From: Tritrichomonas foetus
Lineage: Eukaryota; Parabasalia; Tritrichomonadida; Tritrichomonadidae
Direction: 5' to 3'
DNA length: 64,000 nucleotides
Assembly (NCBI GenBank): GCA_001839685.1
Contig: MLAK01000509.1
Coordinates: forward strand, 45,098-109,097
Made by a program: the position numbers and the translations under genes. This document shows, in pieces, positions 9,988 to 20,842 of the stretch; positions within the stretch are counted from its first letter, which is position 1, and every line of letters starts with the position of its first letter. Under the pieces are notes generated by a model, which saw only the letters and a program-made list of their open reading frames with translations, searched no databases and was not told where the DNA came from.

Positions 9988-11085
9988 ATGACTCAAGAGG
10001 AAAAGCACACGAAAGTGCCTCTTCAAGTCAAATCCACAATTCAAACGAACAAACAAAAAGACGCAAAATCGATTAACAGTATTCATATTTTCAGTCGCGA
10101 CTCGATTGAAGAAATATTATTATATTTATTGAAAATTGTTCAATTTCTTTTCACGTATGTATCAACTTTATATGTAACTTTTCACGACAAATTTGTCTCG
10201 CTTTTCAGAATCACGCCTGACGACAACATCTTCGACGACGCTAGCGATTTCGAAGATCTATTTGGTGCCACTCGAGGAGGAACGAATTTTTTAGGGCTTT
10301 ATACAAGAGACCAAATAGCATCCATGATAAAGAACTCACCGCTTGCCGAAAAAATTGACAAACTCGGATATTCGGATTGGTATATCGATTTTGACTTGTC
10401 AGACTGCTTCACGCATTATGGATATGTAAAGTGTCGTAGTTTTCCTAATCCCGAGCAATTTCTTGCCTTTATAATTTGCCAAATTGGTGAATATCATCCA
10501 TCAATTATTGATCTGCCATTTTGCAACATCAACATGTTGAATATTCGTTGGTTCAATTTGCAGAATCCCTATGCCGCTTTCCAGCCTGATCGGCCACGAC
10601 TCCCCGGCCAAAGGTATCCAGGAACAGGATTAGCGCGAGACGCTTTTGTGATGTTACGCGAAGCTGCTATAAAATCGAAGAGAGATGGAATAGTTAACGT
10701 GCCTGAGCATTTTCATAATGCCTATGGCTATAAACACTTTTTATTTTTGAATCCATCACATCAAGGAATTTTTGAACGTATTGTTCATGATTTATCAAGT
10801 GATATTTCAGAAAAAGGTCTCGCAATGGTTTCATGGGCTATTTATCTTGGTTTTATGAGGCAAGGCACAGAAAAATACTGTTGGGATCCATCTGATCAGG
10901 TTTTCCCCATTTCGAGAAGAATGATTTCCTATTTTTTGGCGAGAAAATACCAAAAAGAATCACGAGAAGCTTTTAAAAATTCACCTGGTTTTGTGATAGA
11001 CTGGGAAAAGGCAGAAAAACAATGTTTATCTGGAATCCTTCATTATTCTGAGAGTGAAAACTCCATCAATTTGAGAACAAAGTAG
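9988..11085 (+). CDS. Conserved protein resembling a bacterial family, function unknown
   Basis: ATG at 9988 gives 365 residues; frame is open upstream only through a TTG. The first 80 residues are poorly conserved in character. From about residue 95 the protein looks globular: GGTNFLGLYTRDQ, then SDWYIDFDLSDCFTHYGYV, then PDRPRLPGQRYPGTGLARD and GIVNVPEHFHNAYGY, later FLNPSHQGIFERI and DQVFPISRRMISYF. From memory these blocks resemble a group of uncharacterised bacterial proteins sometimes labelled acetyltransferase or deacetylase-like; I could not check this. The conserved His/Glu pair in PEHFHNA may be functional. A 54-base in-frame segment with GTATGT and TTTTCAG ends (10165-10218) could be an intron; reading through also works. 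Confidence 0.75.
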   Translation: MTQEEKHTKVPLQVKSTIQTNKQKDAKSINSIHIFSRDSIEEILLYLLKIVQFLFTYVSTLYVTFHDKFVSLFRITPDDNIFDDASDFEDLFGATRGGTNFLGLYTRDQIASMIKNSPLAEKIDKLGYSDWYIDFDLSDCFTHYGYVKCRSFPNPEQFLAFIICQIGEYHPSIIDLPFCNINMLNIRWFNLQNPYAAFQPDRPRLPGQRYPGTGLARDAFVMLREAAIKSKRDGIVNVPEHFHNAYGYKHFLFLNPSHQGIFERIVHDLSSDISEKGLAMVSWAIYLGFMRQGTEKYCWDPSDQVFPISRRMISYFLARKYQKESREAFKNSPGFVIDWEKAEKQCLSGILHYSESENSINLRTK

Positions 11086-13864
11086 GCAATGTTGCGAAAT
11101 TTGTATTTTGAGCTGTATATGTTTTTATTATTTTTATTTTAGATAAAAATTTTAGTTTACCTATATGTTTCTTCTATGATGATTTGTTTCTTATTTGTAT
11201 ATGTGTTTCTTTTTTGTATATGTGTTTCTTATTTGTATATGTGTTTCTTTTTTGTTGATTTGTTTCTTTTTAGTAGATTTGTTATTTTTGGTTGATTTGT
11301 TTCTTTTTTACTGATTTATCTTTGTGAATTCACAATAATCAATCAATAGATTTTAGTTTTTGATCTTCGCATTGGTGTGAAAAAAATAAAAGTATGAATT
11401 TTGATCATAAAAATTTCTTGACATTTATATATGCCAAATTCTTTGAATCTTTATTTACAAGATTGGTAGATATATTTTGGTCTGGCAGTGATGAGTGTCA
11501 AAGCCGTTGGTGTTAGTAAGAAGTTATAATGGCCCAATCTGCATGATGAAAATCATCAAATTTTTGTCACAGCCCTCATTCTTTGGAAAAAAAAAAAAAA
11601 ACATTCATTTTTTTATAACATTTCAAATTCTTACATAACATGAATGAAGAGAGTATTCACTTTATAAAATTAATTTTTGAAAACAATTCATATTCAAGGA
11701 TTATTGATGGTGAATTGTTGATATGATATTGTGATGTTTTATCACTTTGAGCACCATCTGATAACAATTTTTTTATGTTCTTCATGAATGAGATAATACG
11801 TGCCTTTAATACATAAAATATGATAAAAATGATTTTTACCTCAATGAAAACTACCAAATATGGCTAATCTTGTTTCTTCTAAATGTCTTGTATTTTTTTT
11901 TTTTTTTTTTTTTTTAATTTCATTATTGACTAAACTTTTCTGTGGGTGAGGTTAAAATGAAAACGAGTCTATTAACAATTATTCTTTTCTTTCACATAAA
12001 TAATAAGTGATTGGGTTTGAGTATTTATCTGATCGATTTGATGGATCAGATAATAGAAATCATTTAAGAGAAATATATTTATGATCATACTTGAAGTATC
12101 ATGAAAAGTACACAACCTATGCTTCTACGCTTATGATTTTATTTTTATTTTCTTCATAAAATTAGGATAATTAAAAAATAAAATATCCAAAATATTAAGA
12201 GATTTTGTCTTTTTATTTTTGAGATATTCTTCGATTTAATAAAAAAAGCAATTTTTTTAGAAATACTTTTTGTTTTGAATACATTATAATCGTCTATTCC
12301 ATTGACAATGAAAATCTACTTTTTTCCCACACATATGCGACATATCCTTGATTTTTGAGAGTATTTACATGGATAAGCTCCTTCAAAAGGATTTTAAGAA
12401 TGAAAAAAAAATTATGCGCAAAAAATAAGATTCACAAATAATTTCAGAATTAATTTCAATTTCCTTCTTTATTAATAAGAATGCTCATGATTTTGTGTGG
12501 GTTGAATACAATTTGTTCATTAGACATTGATCAAATATCGAATTTTTTTTGAGAACGTAATTCTCGACAACCAAAAGACAAAAATGCTTTAAAAATCGAT
12601 GTTAATACATTCTGACGAAATTGTGTATGTTGGCAAAGTTTGAAAAAAAATCTAAGCATCAATCTTTCGGAAAATTCAAATTCAATAAAANTGNNGTATT
12701 GCAAGATAAATTNGATAAAATTGTCCACATAGTNGGGATAATATAGNGAAATANTTGAGTAACTCTTTGATCTAGTGGAAANGGCNAAATCTTTCATCTG
12801 CNTNGAGATTTTAGAAATAACGTGTAATTTCGATAATTGTAATCAAGCGAATTTTGGCATTTTTTATTGGTTGAGATCTATTCAGCAAAAATTCGTTGCT
12901 GTAAATTAAGCATCAGAGAGTCGGGAAGTTGTTTCCAAGATTCGAAAAAGTTCAGTTTATTTAATGAAAATAAACGTATTTCCAGGTTGTGTACTTTTGT
13001 ATCATGTAGATTTTATTTGTCATTACTACTTTTTCAATATTTATAGGTTTTGAGAATTTTGGTAAAATTGAATGAATTATCTGATTTCATTTCACATTTC
13101 TGCTATTCTCTATCGGGAATGATTCCTTTTATTACAAATTTCTATTCGTGAATTTAATCCAGAGTTTCCTGTTGAATGATGTCTAAATTGAGAAGTCTTT
13201 GAAAATTTAGTAGAAAAAGTTCGCTATCATAGAAACTTATCTTAAGAAAAATTTATATTGTCAAAGAATCATGAATATTAATTTATCCATCATTTTACCT
13301 GAAACTCGGCACCGTTCAATATAAAACCTTGAGTGTACAATAACATAGAGAAAGAGAGATTTATTGTGTGAAAACACATGAAAGGTCAACTATTAACCCA
13401 AGAATAGCAATATACTCGTAAATACTCATGAATTCATATTCTTTCTCAAAAAGTCAATATGTTATCTCATTTGTTCAGTTTATAATTGTTTTCAATAGAA
13501 GTTTTGATATGATTTATTTGTCATAATTTATATGTTCACAGCGATATTGCTGAATCATAGATATATAAGAGAAATTAAATGTCATTAAAAATAATTTTAA
13601 AGTCAAAAAATGAAGATAGCACGATAAAACTTAAAAACACGATAATAACTGAAAGTTTTCAAAAATTAAATTTAAAACGAATGCATAACTTTTTCTATTC
13701 TAAATACGAACATTTCTAAATTCAAATTTCTCATTTTACAGAAATATTTCAAAATTTTCAATGTAAATTTGGTAAGTATTTTAATACAGTCATCAAAGTC
13801 ATTCAAATTTCAAACAAACAAATATCCTTACAATTCGTTGAACACTCGCCAAAATCAAAAATCA
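11086..13864. other. Long gene-free region with repeats and ambiguous bases
   Basis: About 2.8 kb, very AT-rich, with homopolymer T runs (near 11890-11912) and single N bases scattered between about 12692 and 12803, which implies weak assembly or mixed reads. Open frames here are short and unconvincing. One GC-richer patch at 11480-11560 has no recognised RNA fold. Confidence 0.6.
11165..11330. repeat. Tandem repeat, about 19-base unit, roughly eight copies
   Basis: Units resembling TTTGTATATGTGTTTCTTA, decaying into TTTGTTGATTTGTTTCTTT, follow one another just downstream of a gene. The period of 19 is visible by eye. Confidence 0.75.
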
Positions 13865-15130
13865 ATGAATGGACTTATTTGTACAAATGGGCGTGTCCTT
13901 TATCTTGTCGTCAAACAAGCCCTCAGAGCTCTCGGTATATCCTTCCAACGCGACAACCAACAAGGCGTCCTAGTCTGGTCAGATGCCGTTCGTTTAGAAT
14001 TTTTTAATCAGATTCATTCCTACCAGGTCATTAACAGGCTCCCGTTTGCATCAACATGGTGTCGAAAAGCACCTTTCGTACGTTTAATTCAGCGAATTGC
14101 CAAATATTATCCAGATCAATTCAAATTCCTTCCAAAATCTTTCGTTCTTCCACAAGACGACAAAGAATTCAATGAAGCTCTTGATCGACATGACAAATAC
14201 TACATTTACAAGCCAGACAGAGGGTCCCTTGGCCACGGAATCAGATTAATTACCCCAGATTCATATTTCAAGGCCTCCGCTCGACTTGCAGTCGCCCAAG
14301 AATACATCGAATCTTACACAATTGACAACCTCAAATTCGATTTACGTGTTTATGCTTTAATCTGCTCGTTATCGCCGTTACGAATTTATATATGCAGAAA
14401 TGGAGTTGCACGGTTTTGCACAGAGGATAGCGGCGGAGAATCAAAGTTCTCATTTCTCACAAACACAGCTGTCAACGCGAAGAACCCTGAGGCCAATCCA
14501 GATAAGATGACAAGAATGATCGACGACGTTTTCAAAGAAATGGCAAAAAGCGGAGTTGATACAAAAGCTCTCTGGAATCGAATCGATAATGCAATCATTC
14601 TGACAATCATCTCGGCCTATGGATTTCTTTCGAAATGTGAAAAAGAACAATGTCCAAACTTGGGTCTTCCGAGATGCTTCCAGATTATTGGATGCGATGT
14701 TCTTCTCGATAAGAAACTGAACCCATACATTTTGGAAATCAATCACAGACCCTCCATGAAAACCAACACTGAGCATTCTCATGATTTGAAGATTATGATG
14801 CTTAAGGATGCCCTCAGGATTGCTGCACCATTAACTCCAATGCAGATGCTGTTGAAGAATACTGCAAACTATCCAGAAACAGATGATGAGATGAGGCAAT
14901 TGATCAAAGATAATCCTCACGTTGTTGCAGAAATAAATTGCCTCAGATCTAGAAATGAAATTCATAATTGTTTCGAACTTGTTTTCCCGTCCAAAAAGCA
15001 CACGCTATATAATCAAATCTTGGAGAGAGTCTTGAAGATGCCAACTGACATGTCAGATGACTTTTCAATTCCATACGAAACTATAGAAAGGTTCACTACT
15101 ATTCAGGAAAAGCGTGCTAGACGTCTGTAA
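13865..15130 (+). CDS. Tubulin tyrosine ligase-like (TTLL) enzyme
   Basis: The ATG at 13865 starts a 421-residue protein; the frame upstream has only TTG. TTLL enzymes add glutamate, glycine or tyrosine to tubulin tails. Diagnostic blocks in order are: INRLPFASTWCRKAPFVRLI with YYPDQFKFLPKSFVLPQD (family N-lobe), YIYKPDRGSLGHGIRLI (ATP-grasp lysine and glycine loop), AVAQEYIES...FDLRVYALI, RIYICRNGVARFCT, and CDVLLDKKLNPYILEINHRPSM with the metal-binding Glu/Asn. The length fits a minimal core enzyme without a microtubule-binding extension, so it is nearest the TTLL6/9/13 group by eye. It probably modifies axonemal or pelta-axostyle microtubules. Confidence 0.92.
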   Translation: MNGLICTNGRVLYLVVKQALRALGISFQRDNQQGVLVWSDAVRLEFFNQIHSYQVINRLPFASTWCRKAPFVRLIQRIAKYYPDQFKFLPKSFVLPQDDKEFNEALDRHDKYYIYKPDRGSLGHGIRLITPDSYFKASARLAVAQEYIESYTIDNLKFDLRVYALICSLSPLRIYICRNGVARFCTEDSGGESKFSFLTNTAVNAKNPEANPDKMTRMIDDVFKEMAKSGVDTKALWNRIDNAIILTIISAYGFLSKCEKEQCPNLGLPRCFQIIGCDVLLDKKLNPYILEINHRPSMKTNTEHSHDLKIMMLKDALRIAAPLTPMQMLLKNTANYPETDDEMRQLIKDNPHVVAEINCLRSRNEIHNCFELVFPSKKHTLYNQILERVLKMPTDMSDDFSIPYETIERFTTIQEKRARRL

Positions 15131-15445
15131 GAAATTTTGTAAGCAAATTTTGAAGTTGATATTGATGTTATTTTATGAATAAATATAAACCATTGCTTTA
15201 TGGAATGAAATACGTTTTTTATTCATATTTATATATAGATATTTATCTGAATCTATTTCACATTTACGGTAATGAATGAATATTGATCATCAATGAATGT
15301 CAAATGAAATAAGCTAGACAAGTAATCGGAGAAAGAAAAAAGGCAATTGTGAAATTTCATGAAACGCATTTTATTTAAGTAAAAAAACAAGAAAAGATAT
15401 ATTTTATAGGTATACAATATCTATATAAAATAAAATCAAACAAAA

Positions 15446-18400
15446 TTATTCTTCATGAATAATCGAATTTTGAACACCATGAAGAGTTGTCTTTGGTTCT
15501 AATGCAAGTAAATTTGTGAATGATGCCTTTGATCTTGATCGCATTAATGTCACTTGGCTGGTAATTAATGATGTTTTAGAGACCATCTTTGTGAGTTTCA
15601 TTGAAGAGTCTGAAGATTCATCATCTTCAGTATCATTCATATTTACTAAATGTTTGTTATCAGAGTCATTTGGCTGGACAAAATAAGTTAATTGCTTCAC
15701 ACCATTTCCTAGATTCATTAAGCCTCTTTGTACAATCCTATAACATGTTCCAGCGATATGTTTGTATGTTCCTTCAGAAATTTGAATTGATCCAGCAACA
15801 TCAGTTTGTTGAAGTTTTGCGGCAACTAAAATTGGTCCTCCCACAATATCAAACAGAGGTCTTTCTGCACCAAGGACCCCTGCAATAAGTGGCCCATCAG
15901 TATTCACACCAATTCGGATTTGTAAGTTTGCATTAAGCTGAATATTTAATTCTTCTATTGCATCTAAAGCTTGTAAACCAAACTGAATAACTTGGTCAGC
16001 ATGTGTGCTTGGTTCAGCATCAGGATTAAAGAGACCACCAGCAGCCATGTAAATATCACCAATAAGTTTTATTTTTGTAATCATATCAAATTTCATTGAT
16101 ATTTTTTCAAACGTAGTAAATATCTTAGATAAATTTCTCATGATGTCATTGGCAGTTAGTGATGATGCATAAACAGAGAACTTTTCAATATCAATAAAGA
16201 TGACACTTGCACAATTTACAGTGAAAGATATATCCCTATCACCTTTGTTAATCCTACCAATGATGTCCTTAGGTAGAATTTGTGCAAGAATCATATTTGC
16301 TTGCTTTTTAGCATTTTCTACAGCTTCATTTTGAAGTTCATCTTCAGTCATATCTTTCATTAATAAAGCAAAGTAAGTTGCACGCTTCATATTTGATGAA
16401 GAAAGACCTATAAGGGAAATTTTTAATGGACAATTAGCTCCATTGTCACATTTTCCAATAGCTGTCGATTCAAAAGTTAAAACTGTTTGACATTTACTCA
16501 TCAAATCCATATAATAATAGAACTGTGTGTTATCGTCTGGTGGAATTAGTAATCGAATGTTTTGTCCAAGCATTTGTTCAGGTGTATATCCAAAGATGGT
16601 AGTTGCTGCAGGATTTAATGATTCAATAATGCTGTCAGTGGATATTAAAAGCATAGCATCATTAGAAACATGGAAAATTGCATGTGCTGGAGTTAAAATT
16701 TTCTTTTCGGTCGACGAAGATCCATAAATCCAACTTACAATATTATGATTATTCGCAATAGCAATAGGATCTATTCTTAAAACAAGTGATAAATAAACAG
16801 AAAATTCTTTTTTGATTGATTGAATCATAACATATTCAAAAATATAAATTAAAATAGCAAAAACAATTTCAACACCAAAAAATATTGATGATGTCAATAT
16901 AAAATTATCTAGTTTGGAATTTATAATATCAGAATACAAATCCATTAAATTATTATAATCCAGTGCGAATCTAGATTCGATGATATGTGAAATCTCAACA
17001 ACAACTTCATCCCAAATTTTTGTTTGGTTATACATATTTTTAATGTGAGTTATTCGACCTGTGTAATACGAAATAACTCGATCCAAACTTAGACAATTAA
17101 CAAAATCTATAACAGAATCAGATGGTTGTGTTGTACAAAGTGACTCTTGTCTAAAATTGTCAATTTTCGATTCAAACCCGGTGGCTGATTTTATTCTATT
17201 TCCTCCATTATCAATAATTTGAGTTATTTCTTGATACTTTTGGAAATCGTTTTCAAGAAGATGATAAGCTTTTTCTGGTGTGGCAAAAACAGAAACCTCC
17301 TGAGGAAACAACGAAAAATCATGGAAAATGGGATCAGTATTCATTTGGTTAAGAAAAACTAAATAAGTGGCATCACGTCCCATATCAATAAGTATATTTC
17401 TTTCCAAAAATGTTAGTTGAAAATGATCATTTAAATTATCTATTGTTGTATCAAGCTGCAATGTCGAAAATATTACTATGATTAATAAAATTCCTAAAAC
17501 TACAAACATTCCGATATTGACAAAGACGTAGGGATTAAAAAGATTTTGCTTGAAATCAAATGATGTTATTTTTTTAGCCTTTTTCTCTTTTGAATCGATT
17601 TCATACTTAAATAAAGTTTGTGATGCTTTTTGGGCATCTTCAGGTAAAACCGAGAAAATCATTTTAATAAATAACTCTTTATCTCTATCAATTCCGCTTG
17701 TCATGAATACAATGTTTGGTAATACTAACAAAAGCATTACAAATGGTGTATACGTAAGCAAAGCTTGTATTGTTGTAGAAACATAGTAAGTTGAACTTTG
17801 ATCAAATTCACTATCATATTTGGAAGTGACTGATTCTGACAAAATTCCTACTAAATCATAAAATGAAGTTTGTATTAATTCTGTCTGTAAAAATATTTCG
17901 CAAAAATCATTATCTTGATCCCATAATTGTCTTTCCTCTTTAGTATCACTGAGAAGTTTGATAATTAATGTTAAAAATGATCTTAAAAGAAGATCAAATG
18001 TAATTCCGTCTGGAATTTGAATAACAAACAAACCATCTGAATTTTTACCGCACATTGTGTAATTTATTGGCATTTTGGAATAAATCCGTGTGAACAGTTG
18101 AATTAAACCATCAGCTTCTTCATTATATAAATATAAACGTGAAGCAAAATCATCTAAATGATGTAAACTTTCTCTAGATAAGTTGTAGACAGCATATGAG
18201 AGGTTTCTTCTAGATAAATTAAAATAATACGTAATATTGTTTGCTTGAGGACCAAGAACACGTGTATATAAATCGATCATTTTTGAAGTATTCGAAATTT
18301 GAGGAAATGAAGAAAAATAAAGCCATGACATTTCATGAGTAAGAAGCTCGAATGAATGACCTACTTTGTTCATGTATATTAAATATGAACTTCGTAACAT

Positions 18401-20425
18401 TCTTGGATCAAAATGTGCAGTTATTAAAATAAATGAAGCAACAATAAATCCGAGGCATAAAGCAAGTCTAAATAATGCAGATAAAGAAGCTGTATTTATA
18501 ATTGGAGATGCCTTTTGTCTAATTGATCGTTCTAAAGCCATTCTTAATTTATAGTCTGGGAGAAAATTAAAAGCTTCTTCAATATCAATTGTATCTGATG
18601 AATCATCATCTGTTGAACGACTTGACAAGTTATTATTTACATCACTATTACTATTTTTCCTCTGAAATTTACCTTTGTTTAAATTTCCTTTGGTATCAAC
18701 GATTTTATTTTTTAAATAATTTGGATACATTTTTAAGAAGCATCTGAACATTTTATCACTATGTAAAGCTGTTCCACTTTCCAATAAAATGGATTTCTGA
18801 TTCCATAAAATCGAACTTTGGAAACTACTTTGTGCATCAAGTAAATATCGTGAATATTCACGTGCAACAGCTGCATTGTTGGGATATTTTTCTAAAACCT
18901 CTTCCCAAATAGCATCAGCTTCATATAAATTCCGATACACATGATTAGCGACACATGTACTAACTCTGTGCTGTTTATTGGCAACTGATTCCCAGAAAAA
19001 CGAAACTAAATCTATGCACATCTGAGTTTTTTGTTGAATTTTTGTTAAATCACTTGCAGATTCACTTGAAACTTGACTTTGTCTGAAAATATGAACTCTT
19101 TGAAGCTGATAAAAATGAGTCTTAATGTAATATGCTGGATTTGGTAATTTTAAACCAGCAGTCAAAAAACAATGGAATAAATGTGATTCTGATGGGAAAA
19201 ATGAAGTTTCCCATGTTGTAAAAATGGTCAACTCCATATTATTCGGGAATCTTGATAAAATATATTGTGAGAGTGACCAATCTAAAAATAATGGACAATT
19301 ATGCTGTAAACCTATTTGTAGATAATAATATGAATCGGATAAAGAAAGGTTCAAAGTATCAAAAAATTGATTTTTTTGATCTAATGATTGAAGTTCATCA
19401 TTTCCTTGTAATTCATTGATTATTCGATTTGTTTTAAATTGAATATAAATTAACAAAATAATGAATGAAATTAAATAAACAGTTGCAGGCACCAAATAAT
19501 ATACATAATAGGAATTGTAACCAGTGATGTCAAAAACGATTGATAAAATTGATGTTGCAATGGTGAAAAAACAATAACTATGATGAAATGCATTCATATA
19601 AATAGATTCGTATGATAATTCTTTCATTATTTTAATTCGGAAGATCACTAATAAGAGAACAATGATTTGTGGGATAAAACGTGCCCAGTTGTCGAAAAAT
19701 ATTGACATTGCGCAAATTCCAAAAACTAGACCATTGATTACCACATTCATATATAATTTTGTTGGTTTCCAATAATGAAAAAGCAAACGCGTCAAATATG
19801 GATTTTGTTCAAGAACAATCAAAATAAAAAACAGGTGTGCCCAACAATAAACAAGTCCAATTAAATTAAATAAACAAATTAATGCGTTAGAAATTGTGGG
19901 ATTTTCTCCATAAATTTTGAAAGAATAAAAAGTCACAACTGTTGTTGGAATAATGATAATATTATAAAGATGGCCATGCCAAATTCTCAAAAAATATAAA
20001 ATCCATCTTCTGAATTTGTGATTAATAATAAAATCAAGTGATATTGCAAAAACAGAAATAAAAGTGATCAAATTAATAATAATAAAATTGTATTGATAAA
20101 TTCTTTCAGGAAAATCATAGGATTTGAGAAAGAAAACTTTTGAAAGATAATTTAACCAATCTGGTCGAGGTGTTGATGGGATCAGCAAAAAATAGCCGCC
20201 GAGGATGAATTGAGCATAGAAAACCAAGGTGGAAAATATCCTGAATATATTTTTATTCAAAATCAATCGGTTTGCCTCTGCCAAAATCGGAATTAAAGTT
20301 TCGTCGATATATGAAGATAATTTTGATGACATTCTATCGCCTTTTGGGCTTTGTCCAAATTCGGATGCTGACCGCGCTGTTAAAGATTTGATTGTTGACT
20401 CATCATTGAAAGTAACATTGGTCAT
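15446..20425 (-). CDS. Large membrane PAS-class III adenylyl cyclase, altered active site
   Basis: 1,659 residues. The N-terminal half has many hydrophobic spans (about residues 50-340), a soluble helical stretch, another span near 640, a long probable extracellular segment with N-glycosylation sequons, then spans near 935 and 1010 and one near 1230. A PAS domain follows (LLISTDSIIESLNPAATTIFGYTPEQMLGQN), then a cyclase linker and the catalytic domain. Metal aspartates are present (FIDIEKF, LIGDIYMAAGG), and the base-specifying Lys before LIGD and Asp in FDIVGG point to ATP rather than GTP. However, in FDIVGGPILVAAKL the usual transition-state Asn and Arg are Leu1533 and Lys1537. It may be a weak, regulatory or pseudo-cyclase. 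Trichomonads have large families of such proteins. Confidence 0.9.
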   Translation of the reverse strand: MTNVTFNDESTIKSLTARSASEFGQSPKGDRMSSKLSSYIDETLIPILAEANRLILNKNIFRIFSTLVFYAQFILGGYFLLIPSTPRPDWLNYLSKVFFLKSYDFPERIYQYNFIIINLITFISVFAISLDFIINHKFRRWILYFLRIWHGHLYNIIIIPTTVVTFYSFKIYGENPTISNALICLFNLIGLVYCWAHLFFILIVLEQNPYLTRLLFHYWKPTKLYMNVVINGLVFGICAMSIFFDNWARFIPQIIVLLLVIFRIKIMKELSYESIYMNAFHHSYCFFTIATSILSIVFDITGYNSYYVYYLVPATVYLISFIILLIYIQFKTNRIINELQGNDELQSLDQKNQFFDTLNLSLSDSYYYLQIGLQHNCPLFLDWSLSQYILSRFPNNMELTIFTTWETSFFPSESHLFHCFLTAGLKLPNPAYYIKTHFYQLQRVHIFRQSQVSSESASDLTKIQQKTQMCIDLVSFFWESVANKQHRVSTCVANHVYRNLYEADAIWEEVLEKYPNNAAVAREYSRYLLDAQSSFQSSILWNQKSILLESGTALHSDKMFRCFLKMYPNYLKNKIVDTKGNLNKGKFQRKNSNSDVNNNLSSRSTDDDSSDTIDIEEAFNFLPDYKLRMALERSIRQKASPIINTASLSALFRLALCLGFIVASFILITAHFDPRMLRSSYLIYMNKVGHSFELLTHEMSWLYFSSFPQISNTSKMIDLYTRVLGPQANNITYYFNLSRRNLSYAVYNLSRESLHHLDDFASRLYLYNEEADGLIQLFTRIYSKMPINYTMCGKNSDGLFVIQIPDGITFDLLLRSFLTLIIKLLSDTKEERQLWDQDNDFCEIFLQTELIQTSFYDLVGILSESVTSKYDSEFDQSSTYYVSTTIQALLTYTPFVMLLLVLPNIVFMTSGIDRDKELFIKMIFSVLPEDAQKASQTLFKYEIDSKEKKAKKITSFDFKQNLFNPYVFVNIGMFVVLGILLIIVIFSTLQLDTTIDNLNDHFQLTFLERNILIDMGRDATYLVFLNQMNTDPIFHDFSLFPQEVSVFATPEKAYHLLENDFQKYQEITQIIDNGGNRIKSATGFESKIDNFRQESLCTTQPSDSVIDFVNCLSLDRVISYYTGRITHIKNMYNQTKIWDEVVVEISHIIESRFALDYNNLMDLYSDIINSKLDNFILTSSIFFGVEIVFAILIYIFEYVMIQSIKKEFSVYLSLVLRIDPIAIANNHNIVSWIYGSSSTEKKILTPAHAIFHVSNDAMLLISTDSIIESLNPAATTIFGYTPEQMLGQNIRLLIPPDDNTQFYYYMDLMSKCQTVLTFESTAIGKCDNGANCPLKISLIGLSSSNMKRATYFALLMKDMTEDELQNEAVENAKKQANMILAQILPKDIIGRINKGDRDISFTVNCASVIFIDIEKFSVYASSLTANDIMRNLSKIFTTFEKISMKFDMITKIKLIGDIYMAAGGLFNPDAEPSTHADQVIQFGLQALDAIEELNIQLNANLQIRIGVNTDGPLIAGVLGAERPLFDIVGGPILVAAKLQQTDVAGSIQISEGTYKHIAGTCYRIVQRGLMNLGNGVKQLTYFVQPNDSDNKHLVNMNDTEDDESSDSSMKLTKMVSKTSLITSQVTLMRSRSKASFTNLLALEPKTTLHGVQNSIIHEE

Positions 20426-20842
20426 TGGCGATAAAAATAAATTTAGATTATCAAACGATTATGATTGATTGCTAACTTTTTGAATACTTATTTTGAATAT
20501 GAATCTGAAAATACTTTTCTTTTTTTGAATGAAATATTAAAGAAGAATAACGTTTACTCAGAAATTTAAATGAGGACATTTTAATTTGAAAATTAATCAT
20601 ATGCTTATAATCATTCAATTTTCTGAAAATAATGGATAAAAAAAAAAAAGAAATTTCTTGAAATCGTAAAGCATATTATTTCATGAACAGATCTTCTCAA
20701 TCACAATATTGTTGTTATTTAAAAAGATTTATTCAGTCATTATAATCAATAATTATTATGTGAGAATAGATTTAAAAAAAAAAAAAATTATATTTTCGAA
20801 ATAAAATATTAAATTTTGCTGATCGAGTTTATCACTTAGAAT
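20426..20842. other. Intergenic, no gene seen
   Basis: AT-rich spacer between two minus-strand genes, upstream of the cyclase and downstream of the lipoate ligase. It has A-runs near 20638 and 20774 and nothing else I can support. Confidence 0.55.

Noticed and set aside
11480..11580. Possible C/D box RNA (GTGATGA and ATGATGA motifs)
   Set aside because: No CTGA D box in a suitable place and no terminal stem.
12531..12797. Open frame across the N-containing stretch
   Set aside because: Ambiguous bases make the translation unreliable and nothing is recognisable.
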